Shown here: one piece after another, positions 28,468-39,109 of the stretch
Layout of the letters: the number at the start of each line of letters is the position of its first letter
Numbering within the stretch: position 1 is the stretch's first letter
Assembly: GCF_039536205.1 (NCBI RefSeq)
Contig: NZ_BAAAYL010000001.1
Span: forward strand, 7,006,001 to 7,070,000
Length of the DNA: 64,000 bases
Direction of reading: 5' to 3'
From: Streptomyces sannanensis
GTDB taxonomy: Bacteria > Actinomycetota > Actinomycetes > Streptomycetales > Streptomycetaceae
Notes under the pieces: model-generated
Seen by the model: the letters and a program-made list of their open reading frames with translations, nothing else
Database searches by the model: none
Told to the model about the DNA's origin: nothing
Position numbers and translations under genes: made by a program

Positions 28468-29474
28468 GAGGCCAGCAGCACCCGCTGCAGTTCCCGGGCG
28501 GCGCGCGGCGGGGCGACGTCGCTGCGATGCGCGAGCGCGATCGTACGGCGCAGCCCCGGCGGTGCCAGCGGGGTGACCCGCAGATCGCTCCCCCGAGCTC
28601 TCGGCTTCTCCCCCACTCTCGGCTTCTCCCCCACTCTCGGCTTCGCTCGAGCGGGGGGACCCCCATGCGCGGGGGGACCTCCATGAGCGGGGGGACCTCC
28701 ATGAGCGGGGGGCACCCCCATCGCCCGGGCGGCCACCATGCTGGGCACGACGGCGATGCCGAGCCCGGCGCGTACGAAGCCCAGCACCGCGTCCATCTCA
28801 CCGCCCTCGACGGTGAACGACGGTTCGAAGCCTTCCGCCCGGCAGGCGCCGACGGTCAGTTCGCGCAGGTCGTAGCCGTGCCGGAACATCACCAGCGGCT
28901 CCTCGCGCAGATCGGAGATCTTCACAGTGCGTCCGTTGCCGGGGGCGGGGGCGGCGGCCGAGGACACGACCACCAGGTCCTCGCGCAGCAGCTCCACCGT
29001 CGTCAGCGCGGGGGAGGGGGTGGGCAGCGGCAGCACCACCAGGGCGAGGTCCAGATCACCGCGCGCCAGCTCGCGCACCAGGTCGTGCGAGCCGCTCTCC
29101 TGGATCAGCAGCCGGATGCCCGGATGCAGATCGTGGAAGGCGCGCAGGACATCGGGCAGCAGCCCGGTGCACAGGCTGGGCGTCGCGCCGAGCCGTACCC
29201 GGCCCCGCCGCAGCTGGACCAGTTCCTGCACCTCGAGGCGCGCGGTGTCGGCGTCGGCGAGGATGCGCCGGGCGAGCGGCAGCAGCGCCTCGCCGGCGTC
29301 GGTGAGGGCGATATTGCCGCGAGCCCTGCTGAACAGCTCGGCGCCCAGTTCCTTCTCCAGCGCACGGATCTGCTGGGACAGCGAAGGCTGGGAGACGTGC
29401 ACCCGTTCGGCGGCCCGGGTGAAGTGCCGGGTCTCGGCGACCGCCACGAAGTAGAGAAGCTGCTGGAACTGCAT
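28362..29474 (-). CDS. LysR-family regulator with in-frame repeat insertion
   Basis: The N-terminal winged helix is typical (MQFQQLLYFVAVAETRHFT, AAERVHVSQPSLSQQIRALE), and the substrate-binding domain is recognisable up to VPSMVAARAMG. Then about 42 residues of repeats (GGPPAH units, then RVGEKP units) interrupt it before LRVTPLAPPGLRRTIALAHR. A Ser/Pro-rich tail extends the C-terminus. At 370 aa it is about 65 longer than usual. It is divergent from sdhCAB and probably regulates it. Whether the insertion still allows inducer response is open. Confidence 0.85.
   Translation of the reverse strand: MQFQQLLYFVAVAETRHFTRAAERVHVSQPSLSQQIRALEKELGAELFSRARGNIALTDAGEALLPLARRILADADTARLEVQELVQLRRGRVRLGATPSLCTGLLPDVLRAFHDLHPGIRLLIQESGSHDLVRELARGDLDLALVVLPLPTPSPALTTVELLREDLVVVSSAAAPAPGNGRTVKISDLREEPLVMFRHGYDLRELTVGACRAEGFEPSFTVEGGEMDAVLGFVRAGLGIAVVPSMVAARAMGVPPAHGGPPAHGGPPAHGGPPARAKPRVGEKPRVGEKPRARGSDLRVTPLAPPGLRRTIALAHRSDVAPPRAARELQRVLLASQPVVSANDRAARACPGDDDPRTPASTRSGGPGRA
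28598..28723 (-). repeat. Seven 18-bp units, REP-like, inside LysR gene
   Basis: Two CTCTCGGCTTCTCCCCCA units and a CTCTCGGCTTCGCTCGAG unit are followed by four units of the type CGGGGGGACCTCCATGAG, all exactly 18 bp. The central part resembles a palindromic repeat common in streptomycete genomes. Every unit is six codons, so the reading frame of the regulator is kept. Confidence 0.9.
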
Positions 29475-29558
29475 ACCACCACGATAGGCCGATCCTATCG
29501 ATATGAGCCGGACCATGTCTTGGACCTCTCGGGGGTACCGCGCCTAGCGTCTGTGTCC

Positions 29559-30263
29559 ATGGCATTGGCAACACGGACGGACCGACGGCCGTCCATGACG
29601 CGCACGCTCTGGGACTCCTCCGTCGGCAAGAAGACGGTCATGGCCGTGACCGGCCTGATCATGATCGGCTACCTGTGCGCCCACATGCTGGGCAACCTCA
29701 AGATCTTCTTCGGGGCCGAGGAGTTCAACGCGTACGGGCGATGGCTGCGCCACATGGGCGAGCCGTTCCTGCACAGCCACTGGGGGCTGTGGATCGTCCG
29801 CGTCGTACTGCTCACCTCCGTCGTCCTGCATGGCGTCTCCGCGTACCAGCTCAGCCGGCGCGACATCAAGGCACGTCCCGCCAAGTACGTCCACAAGCGG
29901 CCGCGGGCGAGCTACGCGACCCGCACCATGCGCTGGGGCGGGATCATCGTCGCTCTCTTCATCGTCTGGCACATTCTCGACCTGACCACGCTCACGGTGA
30001 ACGAGAACGCCCAGGAGGGGCATCCGTACGAGAACGTCGTCGCGACCTTCTCCACCTGGTACGGCAACGTCATCTACATCGTGGCGATGCTCGCCGTCGG
30101 CCTGCACATCCGGCACGGCTTCTGGAGCGCCGCCCAGACCCTCGGCGTGGGCAACGCCACCCGGGACAGGATCCTCAAAGGCATCGCCAACCTCCTGGCG
30201 CTGGTCCTGACCGCCGGATTCATTTCCGTACCCGTCGCCGTCATGACCGGAGTCGTGAGCTGA
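29559..30263 (+). CDS. sdhC: Succinate dehydrogenase cytochrome b subunit
   Basis: The 234-aa membrane subunit has five helices and conserved His residues that can ligate haem ([47 protein letters not shown]), as in single-polypeptide b558-type anchors. It binds quinone and anchors the SdhAB pair. It is the first gene of a tight three-gene operon and divergent from the LysR gene. This b558-type complex differs from the four-subunit SdhCDAB type also usual in streptomycetes. Confidence 0.93.
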   Translation: MALATRTDRRPSMTRTLWDSSVGKKTVMAVTGLIMIGYLCAHMLGNLKIFFGAEEFNAYGRWLRHMGEPFLHSHWGLWIVRVVLLTSVVLHGVSAYQLSRRDIKARPAKYVHKRPRASYATRTMRWGGIIVALFIVWHILDLTTLTVNENAQEGHPYENVVATFSTWYGNVIYIVAMLAVGLHIRHGFWSAAQTLGVGNATRDRILKGIANLLALVLTAGFISVPVAVMTGVVS

Positions 30264-30264
30264 C

Positions 30265-32210
<1,946 letters not shown>

Positions 32211-32214
<4 letters not shown>

Positions 32215-32957
32215 GGCTCAACCTCCGCGTCTGGCGTCAGAAGAACGCCGACGCCCCCGGCGCTATGGTCACCTACCAGGTCGACGGCATCTCCTCCGAC
32301 ATGTCCTTCCTGGAGATGCTCGACACCCTCAACGAGGAACTCATCCTGCGCGGCGAGGACCCCGTCGCCTTCGACCACGACTGCCGCGAAGGCATCTGCG
32401 GAGCCTGCAGCCTGGTCATCAACGGCGACGCGCACGGTCCGGAGCGCACCACCACCTGCCAGCTCCACATGCGCAGCTTCAAGGACGGCGACACCATCGA
32501 CGTCGAGCCGTGGCGCGCCTCCGCCTTCCCGGTCGTCAAGGACCTGGTCGTCGACCGCTCGGCCTTCGACCGGATCATCCAGGCCGGCGGCTACATCACC
32601 GCCCCGACCGGCTCGGCCCCCGAGGCACACGCCACCCCGGTGCCCAAGGCCGACGCCGACTACGCCTTCGAGCACGCCGAGTGCATCGGCTGCGGCGCGT
32701 GTGTGGCGGCCTGCCCCAACGGCTCCGCGATGCTCTTCACCTCGGCCAAGGTGAACCATCTCAACGTCCTGCCCCAGGGCTCGCCCGAGCGCGAGAGCCG
32801 GGTCCTGGACTTGGTGGCCCAGATGGACGAGGAGGGCTTCGGCGGCTGCACCCTCACCGGCGAATGCGCCACGGCCTGCCCGAAGGGCATTCCGTTGCCA
32901 TCCATCGCGGCGATGAACAAGGAGTGGTTGCGGGCGGCGCGGAAGGTCAAGCGCTAG
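32211..32957 (+). CDS. sdhB: Succinate dehydrogenase iron-sulfur subunit
   Basis: The 248-aa subunit has the [2Fe-2S] ligands [15 protein letters not shown] with a downstream TCQLHM, and Cys clusters for the [4Fe-4S] and [3Fe-4S] centres ([29 protein letters not shown]). It passes electrons from the flavin to the quinone site in SdhC. Confidence 0.96.
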
Positions 32958-32974
32958 GCGGGCCTTCGGCCCGC
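32958..32974 (+). terminator. Short hairpin after sdhB
   Basis: GCGGGCC TTC GGCCCGC directly follows the stop codon, a 7-bp perfect GC stem. Confidence 0.75.
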
Positions 32975-32999
32975 ACCGGCCGGGCACGTGCTTGCCGTG

Positions 33000-33107
33000 C
33001 TCCGTCCGGGTGGCCGGTGTGTCCGTCCTCAAGCGCCGGACGGGCTTTGGTCGTGACGCCCTCCGTCCGGGTGGCCGGTGTGTCCGTCCTCAAGCGCCGG
33101 ACGGGCT
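33000..33107. repeat. 47-bp direct repeat, two copies (dispersed repeat family)
   Basis: Two identical 47-bp copies (33000-33046 and 33061-33107) are separated by 14 bp; each ends in CTCAAGCGCCGGACGGGCT. Reverse-complement copies of the core lie at 45128-45149 and, diverged, near 33350. This CGCTTGAGGAC-type element is a familiar streptomycete dispersed repeat. The rest of 32975-33400 holds no supported gene. Confidence 0.85.
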
Positions 33108-33400
33108 CGTGGGTTGCTGCCGGTTATCGGGTGCCGCTCCGGGGATACCGTCCGGGCCGGGCATGATTTACGCCGCGCGATCTCGTGATCCGTATTGATC
33201 AACGGGCATGTTCGCGCGTCACACATCACGTTTTACGGCCCGGACGGCACCCCCTGCACGGCCCCCTTCACACGCCGCGGGGTGGACAGCCGTTCCGCCT
33301 CCAGCCACCGCGCTGGGAGGTGCCCACCGGGCCGCGCCCAAACAAGCCTCTCCGGCACTTGAGGACACCGCCAGAAGGGCGGTCCGGGGGCTTGGGGATA

Positions 33401-35785
33401 TCAACCGAGCGCCGCCGCAAGGTAGCGCGCCGTACGGCTGCCCTCCGCGCGGGCGACCTCGGCCGGTGTGCCGGCCGCCACTATGCGGCCGCCCGCGTCG
33501 CCGCCTCCCGGGCCCAGGTCGATCACCCAGTCCGCGCCCGCGACCACGTCCATGTCGTGCTCGACGACCACCACCGAGTGGCCCGCGTCGACCAGGCTGT
33601 GCAGCTGGCGCATCAGGACCTCGACGTCGGCGGGATGCAGCCCGGTGGTCGGCTCGTCGAGAAGATAGACGGTGTGGCCGCGGCGGGTGCGCTGCAGCTC
33701 GGTGGCCAGCTTGATCCGTTGGGCCTCGCCGCCCGACAGTTCCGTGGCCGGCTGCCCGAGCCGCAGATAGCCGAGCCCGACGTCCTGGAGCGCGCTCAGG
33801 CTGCGTACGGCCGCCGGGGTGCCCGCGAAGAAGTCCGCGGCCGCCTCGACCGTCAGGTCCAGGACCTCCGCGATGTTCAGGCCCTCGTGGCGCACCTCGA
33901 GGGTCTCCTGGTTGTAGCGGGCACCCTCGCAGTCCGGGCACGCGGCGTACGTACTGGGCAGGAACAGCAGCTCGACGGAGACGAAGCCCTCGCCCTGGCA
34001 GGTCTCGCAGCGCCCGCCGGGGACGTTGAAGGAGAACCGGCCCGCCTTGTAGCCGCGGGCCCTGGCCTCCGCGGTGCCGGTGAAGATCTTGCGTACGACG
34101 TCGAAGAGTCCGGTGTACGTCGCGAGATTGGACCGCGGCGTACGACCGATGGGCTTCTGGTCCACCTGGACAAGGCGTTTCACAGCACCGGTACCGGTGA
34201 CCGAGCTGACGCCGTCCGCGCCGAGGCGTTCGGTCAGGACACCGGCGAGCACCTGCCCGACCAGGGTGGACTTTCCGGAACCGGAGACACCCGTCACCGC
34301 GGTGAACACCCCGAGGGGGAATGCGGCGTCCAGACCGCGCAGGTTGTTGCGGGTGACACCGGTGAGTGCGAGCCACCCGGAGGGGGCCCGCACCGGCCGG
34401 GCCGGCCCTGGCTCGTGGCCGAAGAGGAAGCGGCGGGTCGCCGACTCCGCGACCTCCGCGAGCTCGGCCGGCGGACCGCTGTGCAGCACCCGGCCGCCGT
34501 GCTCACCCGCCCGCGGGCCCACGTCGACCAGCCAGTCCGCGTGCCGCATCACGTCCAGATGGTGCTCCACCACGAACACCGAGTTGCCCGCCGCCTTCAG
34601 CCGGTCCAGCACCGCGAGCAGCGCCTCGGTGTCGGCCGGGTGCAGTCCCGCGGACGGCTCGTCCAGCACGTACACGACACCGAAGAGACCGGAGCGCAGC
34701 TGCGTCGCCAGCCGGAGCCGCTGCAGCTCCCCGGAGGAGAGGGTGGGCGCGGTGCGGTCCAGGCTGAGGTAGCCGAGCCCGAGTTCGGTGACGGTGGCGA
34801 TACGGGTCAGCAGATCGGCCGTCAGGACCCGCGCGGCCTCGTCACCGCCGGTCCTGTCGAGCACCTCGGCCAGCCGGTCCAGTGGCAGCGCCGCCAGCTC
34901 GGCGATCGTACGGCCCGCGAAGGTGACGGCCAGGGCCTCGGGCCGCAGCCTGCTGCCGTGGCAGGCCGGGCACTCCACGCTGGTGAGGAAGCGCTCTGCG
35001 CGTGCCCGCAGGGTGTTGCTTTTGCTGTCCGAGAAGGTGCGCATGACATAGCGGTGCGCGCTTATGTAGGTGCCCTGGTAGGGGCGCTGGATGCGGTCCG
35101 CGTCCCGGACCGGGTGCACGGTGACCACCGGCTGCTCCTCGGTGAAGAGGATCCAGTCGCGGTCCTTCTCGTCCAGTTCGCGCCAGGGCCGGTCGATGTC
35201 GTGGCCGAGCGCTTCCAGTACGTCCCGCAGGTTCTTGCCCTGCCAGGCTCCGGGCCAGGCCGCGATCGCCCCCTCGCGGATCGACAGGGACGGGTCGGGG
35301 ACGAGGAGCTCCTCGCTGGTGCGGTGGGTCCGGCCGAGACCGTGGCACTCGGGGCAGGCGCCGGCCGCCGTGTTCGGCGAGAAGGCGTCGGAGTCCAGCC
35401 GCTCGGCGCCCTCGGGGTAGTCGCCCGCCCGGGAGAAGAGCATGCGCAGCGAATTGGAGAGCGTGGTGACCGTGCCGACCGAGGAGCGCGAGGTGGGCGT
35501 GGAACGGCGCTGCTCCAGTGAGACCGCGGGCGGCAGCCCGGTGATCTCGCCGACCTTCGGGGCGCCCACCTGGTGGATCAGCCGGCGGGCGTACGGGGCG
35601 ACGGACTCGAAGTAGCGGCGCTGTGCCTCCGCGTAGATCGTTCCGAAGGCGAGGGAGGACTTCCCGGACCCGGAGACCCCGGTGAAGATGGTGAGCGCGT
35701 CACGCGGGATGTCCACGTCGACGCCGCGCAGATTGTGCTCACGGGCGCCGCGGACACGTACATAGGGGTCGTGGGGGCTGTGCAT
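33401..35785 (-). CDS. UvrA-like ABC ATPase (UvrA2 class)
   Basis: The 794-aa protein has two ATP-binding cassettes: Walker A GVSGSGKSS and GVSGSGKST, signature motifs LSSGELQRL and LSGGEAQRI, and zinc pairs (CPECHGLG, CPACHGSR, CETCQGEG...CPDCEGARY). It is shorter than housekeeping UvrA (about 950-1000 aa), fitting UvrA2-type proteins linked to drug or DNA-damage tolerance; no uvrB is near. A near-identical copy of its last 115 codons lies at 45.2 kb. It starts the accessory region and is convergent with sdhB. Confidence 0.92.
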   Translation of the reverse strand: MHSPHDPYVRVRGAREHNLRGVDVDIPRDALTIFTGVSGSGKSSLAFGTIYAEAQRRYFESVAPYARRLIHQVGAPKVGEITGLPPAVSLEQRRSTPTSRSSVGTVTTLSNSLRMLFSRAGDYPEGAERLDSDAFSPNTAAGACPECHGLGRTHRTSEELLVPDPSLSIREGAIAAWPGAWQGKNLRDVLEALGHDIDRPWRELDEKDRDWILFTEEQPVVTVHPVRDADRIQRPYQGTYISAHRYVMRTFSDSKSNTLRARAERFLTSVECPACHGSRLRPEALAVTFAGRTIAELAALPLDRLAEVLDRTGGDEAARVLTADLLTRIATVTELGLGYLSLDRTAPTLSSGELQRLRLATQLRSGLFGVVYVLDEPSAGLHPADTEALLAVLDRLKAAGNSVFVVEHHLDVMRHADWLVDVGPRAGEHGGRVLHSGPPAELAEVAESATRRFLFGHEPGPARPVRAPSGWLALTGVTRNNLRGLDAAFPLGVFTAVTGVSGSGKSTLVGQVLAGVLTERLGADGVSSVTGTGAVKRLVQVDQKPIGRTPRSNLATYTGLFDVVRKIFTGTAEARARGYKAGRFSFNVPGGRCETCQGEGFVSVELLFLPSTYAACPDCEGARYNQETLEVRHEGLNIAEVLDLTVEAAADFFAGTPAAVRSLSALQDVGLGYLRLGQPATELSGGEAQRIKLATELQRTRRGHTVYLLDEPTTGLHPADVEVLMRQLHSLVDAGHSVVVVEHDMDVVAGADWVIDLGPGGGDAGGRIVAAGTPAEVARAEGSRTARYLAAALG

Positions 35786-35795
35786 TCGCTCGATT

Positions 35796-36005
35796 CTACG
35801 AGGCCGGGCCGGCCAGGCCCGCCACGCGGGCCGGCCGCCGGAAGGAGTCCAGCAGCGCCTCACGGTCGTACGTACTGGTGGTGACCAGCACCACGTCGGC
35901 CCCGCTCTCGCCGATCAGGCTCGCCGGCTCCACGACGACCTGCTCCTCCGTGCCCTGGATGTGACCGCGCAGCGCGGCCTCGTAGTGCTCGCCTTCCTTT
36001 ACCGT
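35796..36005 (-). pseudogene. C-terminal gene fragment of unknown family
   Basis: A frame reading VKEGEHYEAALRGHIQG...ADVVLVTTSTYDREALLDSF, ending 11 bp before the UvrA-like start, looks like a real C-terminus with no start codon or N-terminus. It is cut near 36005-36040, where an IS256 fragment begins. I do not recognise the family. It may once have been the upstream partner of the UvrA-like gene. Confidence 0.5.
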
Positions 36006-36039
36006 CGCGGCCGAGCGGAAGCTCGGCGGGGAGGAACGT

Positions 36040-36117
36040 TCAGGACCAACGCGATCGAGAGCCTGAACGCCCGCTGCCGGCGAGCCGCCCAGGCCTGTGG
36101 CCACTTCCCCAACGAGA
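36040..36117 (+). pseudogene. IS256-family transposase scar
   Basis: About 26 codons read RTNAIESLNARCRRAAQACG then HFPNE, the conserved C-terminal block of IS256 transposases (TNAIESLNxxxRR). Nothing else of the element remains. It abuts the gene fragment on one side and the end of the beta-propeller gene on the other. Confidence 0.8.
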
Positions 36118-36124
36118 CCCAAAA

Positions 36125-37204
36125 TCAGCGGACCCAGGCCGGCGACAGGGCCTCGCGCGCCAGGACCCGAGGAGCGCCCGAGCCATCGGCCGGGACGGTG
36201 TAGAGATGGGCGTCGTAGTCGGGGAGCGAGTAGACCAGGTTGTTGTCGTCCGACCAGGCCACCTGGTCGTCGAGGCTGCGGGTTTCCGCGACCGGGTGCT
36301 CTTGCATCGTTTTGAGGTCCAGGACGTACAGCCGCCAGGGGAGGTTCTCGGGCAGGCCTGGGACGCGCTTCTTGAAGGCGATCTTCGTTCCGTCGGGGGA
36401 CAGTGAGGGACACTCGAGGTTGGTGCGGAGCGTGGTGGCCGTCTTGGTGGTGACGTCGCCGTGGATCAGGTACGTCTTGCCGCCGGAGCCGAGCGTGGCG
36501 TAGAAGTGCTCGTCGTCGATGAACGTGACGCCCCAGAAGTTGGCGTCGGCGGGGTGAAAAGGCTTCCCATCCTTGGTGACGGCGTATTCCTCCAGGCTGG
36601 GCTGGAGGGCGCCCGTGCGGGTGTCGAGGATCGACGTGCGGGTGGAGAAGGTCTTTTGTGCGTAACCGTCACCCCCGACGAAGACCGTCCAGGCGGCCAT
36701 GTGCCCGCTGGGCGAAACCCGGGCCCGGTTGGGAATTCCGGCCAGAGGTATCCGCCGGGTCTCCTGCAGGCTCGAGTCCAGGACGAGCGCAGTGTAGGTT
36801 TCGCTGTACGCTCCCATCTCAGACTGCAGGCAGATCCCGGTGCCAGCGGCCGCGTAGAAGCGCATGCACTTCACTCCGGAGTAGGTGCGCGGTCCGTCGG
36901 GCGCGTCCGCCGGGACGCTGCTCAACTCGTCGCGGTGCGGCCCATACTCCAGCGAGCGGAAGACGATCCGAGGGGGGCCGCCGGGCGCGAGCGACACCGT
37001 GCCGGCGCCGGCCGCGGGCTTGCCTGCCTGGACATGGTCCTTGCGGTCCGCCTGGTATGACCACCCGACCACCCCGGCCACGCTCGCGAGGACCAGGACG
37101 CTGGCGAGGAGCACCAGCAGCTTGTTGCGGTTGGTCATCGCGTCGGCCGCCGGGGCCGTTCGGGGCGCCTTGGTCATCCGGTGCCTCGTCTCCTGGTCAG
37201 TCAC
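36125..37204 (-). CDS. Membrane-anchored TolB/WD40-like beta-propeller protein
   Basis: The 359-aa protein has a short cytoplasmic N-terminus, one helix (LLVLLASVLVLASVAGVVGW), and an extracellular part with TolB/PD40-type blades: NRARVSPSGHMAAWTVF, ECPSLSPDGTKIAFKKR, DDQVAWSDDNNLVYSL, LYTVPADGSGAPRVL. Such proteins serve as binding scaffolds. GTG overlaps the MFS stop by 8 bp, so it is coupled to the transporter. The C-terminus (LSPAWVR) looks complete although an IS256 scar lies 7 bp further on. Confidence 0.85.
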   Translation of the reverse strand: MTDQETRHRMTKAPRTAPAADAMTNRNKLLVLLASVLVLASVAGVVGWSYQADRKDHVQAGKPAAGAGTVSLAPGGPPRIVFRSLEYGPHRDELSSVPADAPDGPRTYSGVKCMRFYAAAGTGICLQSEMGAYSETYTALVLDSSLQETRRIPLAGIPNRARVSPSGHMAAWTVFVGGDGYAQKTFSTRTSILDTRTGALQPSLEEYAVTKDGKPFHPADANFWGVTFIDDEHFYATLGSGGKTYLIHGDVTTKTATTLRTNLECPSLSPDGTKIAFKKRVPGLPENLPWRLYVLDLKTMQEHPVAETRSLDDQVAWSDDNNLVYSLPDYDAHLYTVPADGSGAPRVLAREALSPAWVR

Positions 37205-38513
37205 TGCCCGTCACTCCCTTTTCCTCTGCCGAACCTTCGGCCGCTGAATGCTCGGCCGCCGGGCGCAGTCGTATCGACAACACCAGGCTCAGCGCGAGCG
37301 CGAGCGCCGCACCGATGAGCGCGGAACGGTCGCCCCACGCCGTCCAGGCCGCGCCGAAGGCGATCGAGCCGACGAAGCGTGCCGCGGCCTGGCCGGTCTG
37401 CACCAGGGCGAGGCCGCTGGACCGCAGGACGGCCGGTACGGAACCGGCCGCGGCGGCCATGAGCACACCGTCAGTGGCGGCGTAGAAGGCGCCGTGCAAC
37501 GCGAGGACCGCGTACGGCAGCCACCCGGACTGCACATGTGTGAGCAGCAGCCCGTACGCCGCGAGCAGCGCGAGGTGGCCGCCGATGAATACCCGCCAGC
37601 GGCCTACCCGGTCCGCCCACCGGCCCAGCGGCACCGCCAGCAGAAGGAACGCCACGGCCGTGCCCAGCGGCAGCAGCGCGATCCAGCGGTCGGGCACCCC
37701 GAGCTGCCGCTGCAGCAGCAGGTAGATGAACGAGTCGCTGACCGTGGCCAGGCTCAGCACCACCGCGCACAGCATCAGGCGGCGCAGCTCGCGGCGGCCG
37801 AGCAGGGCGACGGCGGCGCGCAGCGACGGGCGTTCCGCGGCGGACGCCGGCGTGGCGCCCAGCTCCGGGGCGCGCGAGGGCACGAACAACAGCAGCACGA
37901 TCACGGCCAGGGCCGCCACGCAGAAGCTGACCGTGAACACCACGTTGTAGCCCTCGGGTGCCTGACGAAGAATCAGGAACGCGACCAGCGGCCCGAGCAG
38001 GGCACCGGTGGTGTCCATCGCCCGGTGCACGCCGAACGCCCGGCCGCGGGTCTCCGGCGGCGAGGACAGTGAGATCAGCGCGTCGCGGGGCGCGGTGCGC
38101 AGACCCTTGCCGGTGCGGTCCATCGCCAGCACCGCGCCGATCAGCGGCAGCGTGTGCGCGGCCAGCAGCAGCGGCTTGGAGATCGCGGACAGGCCGTACC
38201 CGAGGGCGGCGACCGTTTTGTGGCGGCCGCCGCGGTCGGCAAGGTGCCCGCCGACCAGCCGGACGAGCGCGCTGAATCCGTTGTAGACCCCGTCGAGCAG
38301 ACCGAAACCGAGCGGGGAAAGGCCCAGTCCGGCGACCAGGTACAGCGGTAGGACGGCGGTGACCATCTCCGACGAGATGTCGGTGACGAGACTGACCGTG
38401 CCGAGCACGAGCACAGTCGTCGGCACAGCCGACCGCCCGGGGAAAAGGCCCCGGGCGGTCGGCGTGGTCGCTGCGGGAGTGCTGCCGCGGCTCTCACTGA
38501 CGTACATGGTCAC
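37197..38513 (-). CDS. MFS transporter
   Basis: The 438-aa permease has twelve predicted helices, with motifs VTDISSEMVTAVLPLYL, a loop 2-3 motif GGHLADRGGRHK, and DRTGKGLRTAPRDALI, found in efflux-type major facilitator proteins. GTG is used because it overlaps the preceding small gene's stop as GTGA; ATG at 38507 is possible. The substrate is unknown. Its place between a small peptide gene and a beta-propeller gene in one coupled operon suggests export of, or protection from, a specific compound. Confidence 0.88.
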   Translation of the reverse strand: MTMYVSESRGSTPAATTPTARGLFPGRSAVPTTVLVLGTVSLVTDISSEMVTAVLPLYLVAGLGLSPLGFGLLDGVYNGFSALVRLVGGHLADRGGRHKTVAALGYGLSAISKPLLLAAHTLPLIGAVLAMDRTGKGLRTAPRDALISLSSPPETRGRAFGVHRAMDTTGALLGPLVAFLILRQAPEGYNVVFTVSFCVAALAVIVLLLFVPSRAPELGATPASAAERPSLRAAVALLGRRELRRLMLCAVVLSLATVSDSFIYLLLQRQLGVPDRWIALLPLGTAVAFLLLAVPLGRWADRVGRWRVFIGGHLALLAAYGLLLTHVQSGWLPYAVLALHGAFYAATDGVLMAAAAGSVPAVLRSSGLALVQTGQAAARFVGSIAFGAAWTAWGDRSALIGAALALALSLVLSIRLRPAAEHSAAEGSAEEKGVTGSD

Positions 38514-38704
38514 CCGGCCCAGATGGCGGGTATGCCGGACGCGGGCGCGGCCTGGACGGCGGGCTTCGACGTGCCCACCAGCACCGCGCCGACCGCCTGG
38601 TCGGGGCCCCCGAGTCCGGCCCACGGGTCGGCGGAAATGGTGGCCCAGTCGACGGCGGTCAACAAGACGGTGAAGCCGCGCCGGGGCGGACTCCAGCTGG
38701 GCAT
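38510..38704 (-). CDS. Small protein (64 aa) heading the MFS operon
   Basis: ATG preceded by AGGAG at a 6-base spacing opens a 64-aa frame (MPSWSPPRRGFTVLLTAVDW...) ending IPAIWAG and overlapping the MFS start as GTGA. It has four Trp, no Cys, and no signal peptide. The third-position GC is high, as in real genes. No family was recognised. It could be a leader or regulatory peptide for the operon, or a peptide product exported by the MFS protein; no modifying enzyme is present. Confidence 0.72.
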   Translation of the reverse strand: MPSWSPPRRGFTVLLTAVDWATISADPWAGLGGPDQAVGAVLVGTSKPAVQAAPASGIPAIWAG

Positions 38705-38741
38705 GGATTACTCCTGATGTGCGGTGGGCAGTGGCTCGCCA

Positions 38742-38769
38742 AATTTATAGAGGCATATGCCCTGGTCAA
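38742..38769 (-). promoter_or_regulatory. Promoter with palindromic operator
   Basis: On the minus strand TTGACC (-35) is followed after 16 bases by TAAATT (or after 14 by TATAAA), an unusually AT-rich, consensus-like promoter for this genome. The spacer holds the perfect palindrome GGCATATGCC (38752-38761), placed where a repressor would block polymerase. It drives the small-peptide/MFS/propeller operon, whose first ATG is 38 bp further on. Confidence 0.65.
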
Positions 38770-39109
38770 GAAGACGTAGGGTGAACTGAACCGCAATGCT
38801 TCGGTCCGGTTGGCGTCCCTGAGGTTGCGCGCCCAGTTACCTTTTTCGTGGCCCTGAAACGGGGCTCCTGGCCTCCGGGCCAGGCATGGTTGTTGCCCCC
38901 TGTCGAAGGCATGACCTGGGGGGTGGTGTCACCGTGCCCCGGAGCACCGTCTGACCGCTGATGAGAGGCCTTACCGTCACCTGACCCGGCGCAATGCTGG
39001 GCTGATCCCGGGTGGCTGGTCTTCGTAACGTGGATGCGCGCGTACGGTGCCGCGACACGAGGCCGGGACGGAAACGAAGTCCTCCGGCTCCTCCATCCAC
39101 GGGGAACAC
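38770..39109. other. Region without supported gene
   Basis: Mixed sequence between the operon promoter and the IS5 transposase remnant, less GC-rich than its surroundings (for example CCAGTTACCTTTTTCGTGG). I see no gene or clear IS end. It is probably debris of a mobile element. Confidence 0.5.

Noticed and set aside
28598..28723. CRISPR array or separate small gene
   Set aside because: Contiguous 18-bp units without spacers, in frame with the LysR gene.
38510..38704. Firm call as a modified peptide (RiPP) precursor
   Set aside because: No lanthionine, radical SAM, YcaO or ATP-grasp gene is nearby; kept as a small protein of unknown role.
38523..38717. Plus-strand 64-aa ORF overlapping the small peptide gene
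   Set aside because: No ribosome site; the minus-strand frame has AGGAG spacing and GTGA coupling to the MFS gene.
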